This document shows positions 41,332 to 51,757 of a stretch of DNA of 64,000 nucleotides, piece after piece (within the stretch, counting starts at the first letter, position 1; each line of letters starts with the position of its first letter). Source of the DNA: Isochrysis galbana (lineage: Eukaryota; Haptophyta; Isochrysidales; Isochrysidaceae); contig CM030934.1 of NCBI GenBank assembly GCA_018136815.1, positions 900,979 through 964,978 on the forward strand, given 5' to 3'. The position numbers and the translations under genes are program-made. The notes below the pieces were generated by a model. It saw only the letters and a program-made list of their open reading frames with translations. It was not told where the DNA came from and made no database searches.

Positions 41332-42290
41332 CGAGCTAAGGGAGGCCCGCCGTTTCTATTTTCAGTTTGCCCGCTCTCTCCGCTGTAGCTCTGTACTCTA
41401 ATAATAAATGTGGCGTACCGGCACATGTACATGGACGGCCACACGGCCACTACTCAGCACTCAGCGGCTCAGCGAGCCCTTTCCCCTTTCTTTTCCTGTT
41501 CCTTATCCTTAGTTTGTTCGCGGCTCAGGCTCAGCGCTGGTCAGCGGGTTATCCTCACCCTCAACCTCATCATTATCATTATCATTATTATTATTAGTTA
41601 TTAGTTATTATTAGGGCGGTCAAACAATTTGTCAAACATGGGCTTTGGGCTTTTAACTTTTAACTACTAGCTACTAGTTAGGGTTGGGCTGCATTTTTTT
41701 ACCTTGGCGCGATGCCCAGTAAAAACCTCCACCGGCCACCGGGGTCACCTGCCATTACGAAAATCCTCGCCAAGAAATGGTGCGATTCGCCCCCCCTCTC
41801 CCTCTCGCCTCTCGCCTCTCGCCTCTCGCTCTCGCCCCCTCCGTCACGCGCGCGCTCACGTTCTCCCCGTAAAGAATTCGCGGTCGCGCCCGCGGGGGGA
41901 TCGGGATCGGTTTCTTCATATCTATGCTACATTTGGCATTTGATTCCCGCCCGATGCAGCGTCGTGTCGGGCTGCCGACAGTCCGACCGCTCCCTGACCC
42001 ATTGGCGTCGTTGCCCGCGCAACCCACCAAGCTCCTCACAGCGCGCGCACGCGGCTACCCTGGCTACCGGAGACCTCGCCCCGACCGACCATCCCGACCC
42101 GCCCCTCGCAGGACTCGCCCTCACTCGAACTCGGCATCGAGAACCAGGACCAGATCACCGACGCGGCCGTCCACGTGTGGCTGACGAGCTTCCGCGTTGA
42201 GCGTTGAGGCTGCCTTCGCGGCCGTCCTCTCCTCTGACAGTGCCAGATCCGGCGCTGATCGATGATCGATGAGGTGAGACCCGGAAGGGC
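41332..42290. other. Intergenic, no gene seen
   Basis: An ATTATCATTATTATTATTAG microsatellite lies at 41571-41615. Bases 41705-42240 are GC-rich, with short frames lacking any recognisable domain. The right edge is the target site of the LINE insertion. Confidence 0.4.
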
Positions 42291-44292
42291 CCCTGGTACC
42301 CCGGTATAAAAAAAAAATATTCTTGAAGATGCCTACTACTTTGCTATCCTCCGCCCCGCGCCTTGGGGGCTGCCCCTGACATCGCCCTTGCCCCACCCTC
42401 TCTCCCCTTTCGCACCCCCCCTCGGTCCTTTTTGTTCGGTTTCGGGGGGTCGACCCATGTGCACTACTTTGGGTCTGGCGTCAGGGGGGGGGGGCGGGCC
42501 TTTCGGCTCGCCGTTGCTGTGAGGCGCTTTGGGTTGCGCCTCTTTGTGGGGGCCCAGCCTTGCGGCTTTCCCCTATGGGTGGGTCTTTAGGGAGTTTCTC
42601 CTCCCTTGTAGCCAGGGCGCCATCCCTGGTCGCTCGCATGTTCCTTGTTTTCTCGTACGAGGATGTGTTCGATCTCCAGTTTCTGCGTTGCTATCTTTAG
42701 GGTATGGCTTGGTGCTAGTGTGTCGTTGTCTATTACGTCGAATAGAGGGCGGAAGTCGCTGGTGTTTATCCGTTTTTTTGGTTGTCGGCCCATGTCTGCT
42801 TGGGCTCTTCTGGCCGCGTCAGTGGAGTTGCCGAAATGCGCTGCCTTTACTAGTGCGGTGTATCTCGTCAGTATTCTTCTTTTGATTTGTTTGCTATCAA
42901 ATGTTATGTTGTCGAAGTGTACTCTGTAAAAATCTGTTAGAATGTATCTCCATGCTAGGATGTATAGTATTTCTCTAGAGTGTGGCGAGTGCGTGTTGGG
43001 GAGTATGAACAGTCTATCTACTGCTTGGTCGGTGGGAGTCGAAACGTGTTGAGTTGGATGGTATTCTGTCAGTTCGTGTATCATGTCGAATATGTCGTCT
43101 AGCGTCGGGCATGTCCCAAGGTGCGTAGATGATTCGTGTGATTGTTTGCAGAGTCGGCACGTCGGGTCTCTTCCGGGGAATCTGTTATGTGTCCCTATTC
43201 TACGATGCGTGATGTGTTGGAAGTGCAAGTATGAGTCTCTCGCCGTCATCATTGGGGAGGTGTATATGCGTGCCAAGTGCTTCCACGTGTTCTTATCGAC
43301 CGGGAGTCTGTCCTTCCATCGTTGGGGCCCGTTCTGGGTTTGTGTTCTGGCGTCGAGTTTCTGGAGGGCTTTCGTTAGGTGCTTCACTTCCGTTTTGTCT
43401 AGTGGTGTGTTTCCGTCTAGTGTGTACTCTTCCGGCAGGGGAAATTCCAGTATCCTGTTTCCTTTGTATCCCTCTCCCCACTTGGCGGGGGGGTACACGT
43501 CTAGGTCGGATGGTGTGCCTCGCAGCCGTTCTCCCATTATGGGCGTGCCCAAATACGACAGTTCTACTTCAAACCATGCTCCTTTGTGGTGCATGTAGTA
43601 TTCTCCATTTTTGTCTATGCGGATTTCTGGTGGGGGCTCTATTTGTTCTTCCGCGAGGGCCGCGTCGTTACTGGGCTGTCGCGCTGGGGGCGGCGGGCTG
43701 AAGGTCGAGCATTTTAAGACGTCGGCGTGGTCGACTATCAGTTGCCACGAGTCTAGGAATTTCTCTTTGTGGATGTATTCACCTTTGAATTTTGTGTATG
43801 TATCGTTGTTTGGAAAGCAGCTTTCGCATTCTTCCCTTGTGAAGGGAGTGGCGTTCCCGTCTGAGTAGACGTTGTGTACCATGTTGCAGTCTAGTGCGCT
43901 CCACAATTCCGTCCACGGCGGGGGTACTCGGGGGCCGCGTATGTTAGGGTTGTGCCAGATGGGTTGTGAGAGTGCTCCTGCTTCGCTCAGGCTTAGCCGG
44001 GTGAGGGGGAGTGTGCGGATGGTTTCCAGTGCGTTCTTCCAGAAAGGGGGGAGGCGGCTTGCTCCGAAGATTCCGTCTGTTAGTCTGTTCGTGGGTATCG
44101 TGGATAAAACTGCCGCCCTGCCTAGGCTGGTTCTACAGAACCACGCGTCGAGGACTTGTTTCCAGTTAGCTTGTCGGGGGTCTAGATAATTAAGTATCCA
44201 TTTGGCACGCAGCGCTTTTACATGGTTGGTCCAATCTATAAGTCCTAGCCCCAAATTCGGGCCGTTCGAGGTGTCCCTGGTACCCCGGTATA
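42291..44292 (-). mobile_element. 5'-truncated LINE insertion with an 18-bp target-site duplication
   Basis: CCCTGGTACCCCGGTATA occurs perfectly at 42291-42308 and 44275-44292, flanking the insertion. On the minus strand the insert starts directly inside coding sequence (LGLGLIDWTNHVKALRAKW), showing 5' truncation. It runs to a stop at 42587, then about 280 bases of 3' UTR and a terminal ATATTTTTTTTTT. The roughly 570-residue reading is the region behind the reverse transcriptase, with a C-C-H-C motif (CRLCKQSHESSTHLGTC), HITHRRIGTHNRF and ILAWRYILTDFYR. No RT catalytic core is present. The uninterrupted frame and exact duplication indicate a recent insertion. The same family left the decayed fragment at 2355-2936. 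Confidence 0.9.
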
Positions 44293-44834
44293 TCACTCGG
44301 ACACCTGGCTCGTCAGGCATGGCGGGATTCCGGGACTGAGGACTGAAACGTTGTGTCCAATTAGCTAGTGGCTAGTGGGGTTGGCTAGGATATGACATTA
44401 ATTATTTTCTTTTTCTTTCCTAGCCCTAGCTAGTGCTGGTGGCTGGTGGCGATGGCGATGGGGGTGTGCGCGGTTGCGGTTTTGGGCCGGGCCAGAGTTT
44501 CGTTTGAGACCCACCCAAATTTTGTTTCGATATTTCGCTTCCCTTGACCCAAATTTTGCAGCTTATTTCGACTGAAATTCGACCTTGCACCTTTAATTCG
44601 ATCGAAATATCGACATTTTACATTTTGCTCTTCGGCGTGCCAGGCGAGGCGTATTATTAAGTGCTAAGTGCACGAGGCATAGAAATGATAGAAATTTTCT
44701 AGAAATGGCAGCATCACACTGTACATCACACAGCTCTACAAGTCAAACCTGAGAGCCCACATGACACATATGTGACCACAGCCCCACACATCTCACATCT
44801 CGTCGCAACCCGCACGATTGAGCTCAAATCAGCA

Positions 44835-45143
44835 TCAACCCACGATCCTCTTGTTGTACCAACTCATCAAAGACACTTGCAGATGATCGGACAATGCACT
44901 AGCTTGCATCTCACCATACATGACACGAAGCAAAGAGAAAACTCGTTCACACGAGGCAGAATTCGGAGTAATAGCAAAAGCTACACGCGCTGCCTCCGCC
45001 CACGCCGGAAAAGACTCGCCGTTGGCGCGCCACCAATCCAGCACTCCATCCGAAAAATCCTTGACATCCAAGACGTTGATCGCGGCATGCGCGGCCGCGC
45101 TCATGTAGGCAGGCAACTGCGCCTTCAGAGCATTCGGGTCGAT
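44835..45143 (-). pseudogene. hAT transposase C-terminal dimerisation domain remnant
   Basis: This frame reads IDPNALKAQLPAYMSAAAHA, then VLDWWRANGES, then NSASCERVFSLLRVMYGEM and a final WYNKRIVG. S-A-S-C-E-R-V-F-S is the hallmark of the hAT C-terminal domain. It lies in a different frame from the N-terminal ORF that ends at 45125, with an overlap of only a few codons. I read the frame change as part of the deletion scar, although an unrecognised intron cannot be excluded. Confidence 0.8.
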
Positions 45144-46300
45144 AACTCGAGTTCTCTCTGAGCGATCTGCGGGATGTATGTGGCTCTAAGGTGAGACTGA
45201 TGGGTCAGTGAAGCATCTCCGCCGCGTTCGAGCAGCTTTCGAAGGAATTGAATACGCTCAAGAGGGATCCCTGCATGGAGGAAACATTCAACAACTCGAT
45301 AGCGCAAGAAATGTACATCGGCCGGAAGATTGGCGCCTACTTCGTCGGTGTTCCGTGCGAAGTACTCGCCGAGCTCTCCAACGAGCTGAGAGTCGGATTC
45401 GTCGCGCTTATGCAAGGCAGCGACGGCTGTGATGTGAGAGGCGTACATCACGTGTGCACGGATCGAGCTCTTGATGTTGGGCAAGGTCTTCTTGCATGCT
45501 GCACAAAAGAGCAGTCCTCCCGACTCACGAAGCGATTGTTCGGGAAATTCACGGATGCGCTGCGCCAGCGTTACCTTGGACTCTTTTGTTGTCCGCGGGC
45601 CAGCCTGCCGCCCGCGGACACCCGCTGGTGGCTTGAGCTTCCTCTTGCGTTCACGCTCGTGTTCCGCCATCTCAGGCAGTTCCACGCCGAAGATGCCGCG
45701 ACGCGGTTGGGGATTCCCCGACAGCCGCGGAGAACGACGCAAGCCAACCTTCTGAAGGGACGACGTGAGCACCCAGCGCTTCTTGCGTTCCATCGTGGCT
45801 GCCGCGCCAGCGCCCTTCTTCACCTCCCAAACTATCCGCACCCGGCCGTCGTCGCGAGCTGCCTCAGCCACCTCACACTCGCCCACCGATATGTGAATTG
45901 CAAGTTGTCCTGGCAAGAAGGTCGCCTGCGCAGATGGGGATGGGGATGAGGGTGTGGCCTGGCCTTCCGTACCTCCACCTGCACGGCTGCGTCGTTCTCG
46001 GTCTTCCCGTGTCGTCCCATCCTCCTGCATCTCCCTATCGAGCTCGTCCTCCGAGCTGGTCTCCTCCTCCTCCTCCTCCTCTACTACCTCTTCCGATACG
46101 TCGCTGTCGTCGTCGTTGTTCGTGCACGACAATGCGCTCTCTTCCCCCATCTCGTCCGACTCAATCACCTCTTCCGGGAGAGGATCATGGGAGTGCTGCT
46201 CCGAGCTACCATTGCCGCCCTCGCCGCCGCCCTCGCCTTGCACCGCGCCGCGTCTTGGCCGCTTCCTGAGGCCTCCTGCTCCTGCCGGCGGGCCGCCCAT
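45125..46300 (-). pseudogene. hAT transposase N-terminal part
   Basis: The frame holds 391 residues from ATG 46300, the first inside the element. The first 150 are Gly/Arg then Glu/Asp-rich, possibly with nuclear-localisation charge. Next comes a conserved block shared with the truncated copy at 23.3-23.6 kb (VGLRRSPRL, RRGIFGVELPEMA, RQAGPRTTKESKVTLAQRI). A BED/C2H2-like zinc finger follows, then the helical DVHFLRYRVVECFLHAGIPL segment and DASLTHQSHLRATYIPQIAQ. It stops right where the catalytic region should start. Confidence 0.8.
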
Positions 46301-46586
46301 CGCTCCCACACGCCCAAATTTCGCTGCCGCGGCCGCGGGGTCCCGTTGCCCCAACCAAATCCCACCCAAATTTCGGTCAAAATTTTTATTTCGTTGACGG
46401 ACCCAAATTTTACAAAAAATTTTGCGAAACTCTGGCCCGGCCCAATTGCGGTTGCGGTTGGTGCATGACTCCTCCGATGTATGTAGGACGGTCAAACAGT
46501 GATTTATAACTACTAACATGTGTGTGTGTGGGGGGGGGGGGCTGCATGTTTTGACCGTTCTCCGAAGCCCAAGAAAAAACTCCTGG

Positions 46587-46630
46587 AGGGATGCTAGCCA
46601 TAGCCAACCAAGATACTCTACAAGACTACG
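46587..46630 (-). repeat. End fragment of the 61.5/63.8-kb repeat
   Basis: Read on the minus strand: GTAGTCTTGTAGAGTATCTT, then GGTTGGCTATGGCTAGCATCCCTC. It matches CTTGTAGACCATCTTGTTGG and CTAGCATCCCT of the repeats at 61519 and 63829. Confidence 0.6.
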
Positions 46631-46759
46631 TAGTAGTATAAATATTTCTTAAAGATCTCAAGGCTACTTGTAGTCTCTCCCTCTCTCTCCCCTCGCCTTC
46701 CGCGCCCCCCCCCCACCGCGCGCGACGGTCGGCCCCGCGGCCTCCAGAGTGAGAAGCCG

Positions 46760-49700
46760 ATGTCCTTCGTTCGGCTTGCCACGTGCAACCTCAACCAGTG
46801 GGCGATGGACCTGCGCGGCAACCTCTCACGCGTGTGTGCCTCCATTGCCGACGCTAAGGCCGCCGGGTGCACCTTCCGCACCGGGCCAGAGCTCGAGCTC
46901 AGTGGCTACGGCTGTGAGGACGCTTTTCTTGAGCCGGACACCTTCACCCACTCGTGGGAGATGCTTGCCGAGCTTCTGAGCTCATCGCTGAGCGAGGGGA
47001 TCCTGTGCGACATCGGGATGCCCGTATTGCATCGGAACGTCGCGTACAATGCGCGCGTCCTTGTCCTCAACCGCAAGGTGCTCGGCATACGACCAAAGAT
47101 CTGCCTTGCCAACGATGGCAACTACCGTGAGATGCGCTACTTCACGCCGTGGTACATCAGCCCGGATCGCCCAGGCTTCGGCGAGCTGGAGGAGTACTTC
47201 CTCCCGCGCTCGATCCGCCAGGTCACTGGGCAGGTCAAGGTGCCCATTGGCATCTTCGCTATCGCGGCTGCTGACACTGCCATCGGGTTCGAGTCGTGCG
47301 AGGAGCTCTTCACGCCGCTCGCACCGCACATCGGTCTTTCGCTCGACGGTGTGGAGATCATCGCCAACGGATCGGGCTCGCACCACCAGCTGCGCAAGCT
47401 GCAGACGCGCATCGATCTCGTGCGCGGCGCCACCGAGAAGGCGGGAGGTGTCTACCTCTACGCCAATCACAAGGGTTGCGACGGCGGCCGGCTCTACTTT
47501 GATGGCTGCGCAATGGTGTGGGTTAATGGGATGCTCGTAGCGCAAGGGTCGCAGTTCGAGGGGCTCGACGAGGTCGAGACAGTGGTCGCGACCGTCTCGC
47601 TCGCCGATGTCCGCGCCAAGCGGGCCAACTTCATCTCGCGTTCGTACCAGGTCGGTCAAGTTGCTGCTAGGGCTTGCACGTGCCGTGCCCTAGCTTGTGC
47701 GTCGCCCGTGCTGCCTGCTGAGCGAGCTGTTCCCAGGATCATCCACTTTCTCCCTTAATGGTGCCTCTTCCAGGCGGCATCCGCCCCATCGGTCCCGCGC
47801 ATCGAGATCGACTTCTATCTGACCCACAGCTCACAGCTCAGCATTCAGCCCTCGGTGCCGCTGCAACCGAAGTTGCATACTCCCATGGAGGAGATCGCTC
47901 TCGGTCCATCCGGCTGGCTCTGGTGCGGCCTTAGCCTTACATGACGGGCCTTACATAACGGTGTCGTGCGGAGTGGGCGATGGGCGGGTGGGATGCGATC
48001 GGGCTCGATCACTGCTCCTTCAGCACTCCGTGTGAGCGAGCGCCCCTATCCCTCTAGCAATTGAAAAAAAATGAGCTCCTCATCATGGGTTGTGCGTGTG
48101 CCTTCGATGTCGTGAGCCACCTGGGCCACAGGAAATGGGCCGCTCATGTTGCCTGCTGACGGCACTACAGGGATTACTTGCGCCGCTCCGGTCAGCGCGG
48201 CTACTTTCTACCGCTGTCCGGTGGGGCGGACTCGAGCTCGACGGCGGCCCTGGTTGCCATCATGTGCAGACGTGTAGTGCATGAGCTTTCGCACGGCTCT
48301 GAGCGCTCGAGGTGCGGGACATTGGCATGCGTGACCCACGCCAAAACCAAACGCCCCTTCAGAAAGCGCTCGATCTGCCCGGAAGCACCATCAGAATCAT
48401 CACGATGACGTGTTGCAACCTTGCATGCCTCAGGGCCCAGGTCCTGGAGGACATCCGCAGAGTGACCAAGCGCCCCAACTACACCCCTTCTGACGCTCGA
48501 GACTTATGTAGCAAGATATTCGTCACTTGCTACATGGCATCCGAGTAAGTGCCGCCGCCATGAATCGGCAGGCCACGTACGCCTACGGTCGCTGAACCAG
48601 CCATCGAAGCCCTGTTTAGTTCGCGCGAGCATCGGTATTCCGTCAGGGTGCATGCCGCAGTGAAATCTACCCCCTCGCGCCATCACGCTTGGGCCACCTC
48701 TCCTCGCCCGCAAGCTCGACTGACACGGCTAGAGCGTCAAAATGACTCCATCGGCTGTCTCCAGGTTTTCGGGTTCAGAGACGCGCGAGCGTGCCGCCCT
48801 TCTGGCCGAGGACATCGGTGCGGTCCACACGTCCATATGCATCGACAAGATCAGAAGCGCCATTTGCGAGACGTTCGCAGATGTCGCCGTGCACTCTGGT
48901 GGCGTAAGCAAAACGAACATGAAGACCCAACCGGCCATGAAGTCGCAGCCATCGAACTACGAAGAGCTCGTTCAGAACCTCGCTTTGCAGAATATCCAGG
49001 TTACTTCCTCCCTGCGTGTCGAGCCATAGTCGCCCCTCCCGTGCCACTAGACAGCAAGATGCTCCCTCCACGCTTCCCTCCAAGCTTCCCTCCACGCTTC
49101 CCCCCACGCTTCCTTCATGCCGCTTTCTGGGTGCGCTCAGGCCCGGTCTCGTATGGTAATGGCCTACTTCATGGCGCAGCTCATGCCCTGGGCCACAGAT
49201 GGCGAGGAGACCACCGCCGGCGGCTCCCTGCTCGTTCTCGGTTCCGCCAACGTAGACGAAGCCCTCCGCGGCTACTACACAAAGTATGACTGTTCAGCTG
49301 CGGACATCAACCCTATTGGTGGTATCAACAAGCGTGACCTCAAGTCGTTCCTCGAGTGGGCAGCCGACGCGCACGGTATCGGCGTGTTGCGGCGCGTTGC
49401 CGACGCACAGCCTAGTGCCGAGCTGACCGGAGCCGAAGGAGCTCAGGTAGACGAGGTCGACATGGGCATGTCCTACGCCGAGTTGAGCGATCTCGGCCAC
49501 TGCCGCAAGGTGAGAAGCAAAAGACGAGCGCAAACAGACAACCACTCTTGTAGGGTCGCGGGCCATCTTTTCCGCTTGTGCACAGACATTGTGGCACAGA
49601 TGCTTCGCGTATGTCTCGCATATCCGAATGCTCCCCTCCCCCCCCCCCCCCCCCCCGCGCGCGCTCACCACCGGATGGAGGTGGAGCGATGCGGTCCGTT

Positions 49701-50467
49701 CTCGACATTTCTCAAGCTACGTCATCGATGGAATGACGGTCGCACTCTCACACCGTCCATACGCGCCAAGGGCCCCGCCGAGCCCAAAACTTTCGATGAG
49801 CAGGTAAGGACGGGGACGTACTTGTGTGAAATCAATCCGCGCCATCAAGCCCTGCCGAGATGGCGATCCAGCCTCTTGACTCTTGTGGCACGTCCACCAC
49901 CACGAGCGTAGGTTGCACAAAAGGTGAAGGACTTCTACTTTTTCCATGCCATTAATCGGCACAAAATGACGACGCTCACGCCTTCCTACCACGCCGAGAA
50001 CTATTCGCCGGACGACAATCGGTTCGACTTGCGTCCCTTCCTACAAAATCCAAGGTGCGCACTGGCATAACAAAGAGGGAGGCTCGCTTTTGAATGGTAG
50101 GGAGCATGGTGGCTGTTGTGCACGAAGGCAGTAGTGTCCTCGCGGACGGTGCTGGGCCAAAGCCGCTTCGTCAAATCCAATCTGCCTGAGCGCGAGGCGT
50201 GCCGCGCATTCCTAGTCCTTCTGCTTATGCGCAGCCCAACATGCACCGTGCAAATCGTCGGGCCTCAGGTTTGAGCATCCTTTCAAGGCAATCGACGAGG
50301 TTGTGGCTAAGAGCGCTACCCTTAGGGCTGAGGCATCATCGGGAGGCGATCACTCGAAGTCGATTTCGGCTCGCCTTGATAGCAACGGGTCCTATGAAGA
50401 TGGGAGTCGCATAGAGACTGAGGGTCCCAGCGCGTCTCAAAGTGGGAGAGGAAAAAGGAAACGGTGA
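46760..50467 (+). CDS. Glutamine-dependent NAD+ synthetase, nine exons
   Basis: GT-AG exons 46760-47650, 47774-47922, 48171-48311, 48434-48544, 48765-48999, 49141-49509, 49681-49803, 49912-50054 and 50269-50467 join in frame to 786 residues, close to the usual eukaryotic length. The N-terminal nitrilase-type glutaminase shows [25 protein letters not shown] (catalytic Glu about 44-46), [19 protein letters not shown] and the nucleophile in FESCEELF (Cys about 180). The synthetase domain shows [12 protein letters not shown], the ATP-binding [10 protein letters not shown] (363-372), [53 protein letters not shown] and [20 protein letters not shown]. It makes NAD+ from nicotinic acid adenine dinucleotide, ATP and glutamine-derived ammonia, channelled between the domains. 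The C-terminus ends in a basic RGKRKR stretch. All expected motifs are intact. Confidence 0.93.
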
Positions 50468-51757
50468 ATCACGAACGGATGGCTGCGACATTTGCAGAGA
50501 TACAAAAACGCGCGCGTGATTTGAGCGATAGGGTCGGGGGACGGTGCGTTCACGACCCGCGATAACATGGCCGTTGTTCAACCGTAGATTTACATGTGTG
50601 GTGCATTCAACTATCGTTAAAATGATGGGGTCATGGAGAGCGCACCATACACCTCCGCTCCCCTCCTCTCCGGCCGCCTGGGCTGCTACCGCGCGACGCA
50701 AATCCGCCAGTCACCGTGGATGGACCGCAGAGTCTGAGGTTGACCGACAGGCCACCTGGAGCCAGAGGGGAGTCCGAGCCTAAGAAAAAATGCAATTTCC
50801 TGATTTTCCAAATCCCTCTAGCCAGCCACACCAAACTACTGCGAGAAAAATTCTTAATATGCTCGCCACGCGCACGGCCCTGCAGCCAAGTATCTCGCTG
50901 TAGGCCTGGGTAAAAATATATGACATATTGAACTACATATTTGGGTCAACTTTTCCAAATTACATATCATTACATCATTAGAGGGTGCAACCTCAAGTTT
51001 GGTTGTTTTTTCGGCATTTACGCGATGCTCTTTGGTATCGACATACACCCATCAGATTTGCAGAGTCGCCTACGATCCGAGGGCAGACTTGGTGCTGTGT
51101 GTGAGACGTGGATCGTCATTTCAACGAGATATCGACCCTGCCCAAAATCGAGTGAATGGAGTAAGACCACGTGTGTGTTTCAACATGTGAAGTGTCAAGT
51201 TGAGTCAAGTAACCTCCAGGTGACAATGAAAGGGGTGTTAGCAGGGATGGGGGTAATTGAACGCTTTTGGTCTCTTTGCAGCAGCTCTCGCGGCCGCTTC
51301 TGCTCTCGTCGTTGGTCATGGCCCGATCGGCCGGCGCGGCGGCAGGAGAGGAGGGGAGCGACGCGCGCTCCATGAATATCAGTCCTCTAACTAATAGACC
51401 AACTAGGCTTGATTGTGGCACTACCACGCTACCGCCTCTACCTCTGCACCTAAAATGATCGTTTTTAAGTGCAAGCAAGGATATTTGGCACATGCGCGCG
51501 CATGCGGACGCAAGAGGCGGAAACGCTAGAGCTAAAGACGAGGGGAGGGACATAACGCGCGTAACACCAATACCTACATCATCTAGCACGAATGCGCGCC
51601 GTAACCGCGTGCGTACCCCTCCCCTCCCCGGCAGCGGCAATGAGGAGCCAAAGTAAAAAGCAAGAGTTAAAGGAAGCGAACAAGCTTGGTGATCAGGTAG
51701 TAACCATGCCGGTTCTCGTCCACAACGTGCGAGACCCGCCTAAGATCGAGCGCGACA
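50468..51757. other. Intergenic; repeats at 50609-50705, 50981-51015 and 51329-51386
   Basis: No gene. Copy 3 of the CTATCGTTAAAACGATAG family starts at 50609 (AACTATCGTTAAAATGATGG, GGTCATGGAGAGCGCACC). A one-ended AGAGGGTGCAACCTCAAGTT repeat lies at 50980. At 51386, minus strand, TGATATTCATGGAGCGCGCG and TCGCTCCCCTCCTCTCCTGC match the internal part of the first family. Confidence 0.6.

Larger units (their letters stand above)
44482..46445 (-). mobile_element. hAT transposon, internally deleted, with perfect TIRs and 8-bp TSD
   Basis: The 21-bp ends (TTGGGCCGGGCC...GTTTCG) at 44482-44502 and 46425-46445 are perfect inverted repeats. TTGCGGTT directly flanks both sides (44474-44481 and 46446-46453), the 8-bp duplication typical of hAT. 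The minus strand encodes an N-terminal protein from ATG 46300 to stop 45125: an acidic region, RRGIFGVELPEMAEHERER, a C2H2-type finger LFCAACKKTL...HVMYASH, and DVHFLRYRVVECFLHAGIP. The C-terminal dimerisation domain (FAITPNSASCERVFSLLRVM) follows at about 45140-44835 in another frame. The DDE catalytic core that should lie between is missing, so the copy is non-autonomous. Confidence 0.92.
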
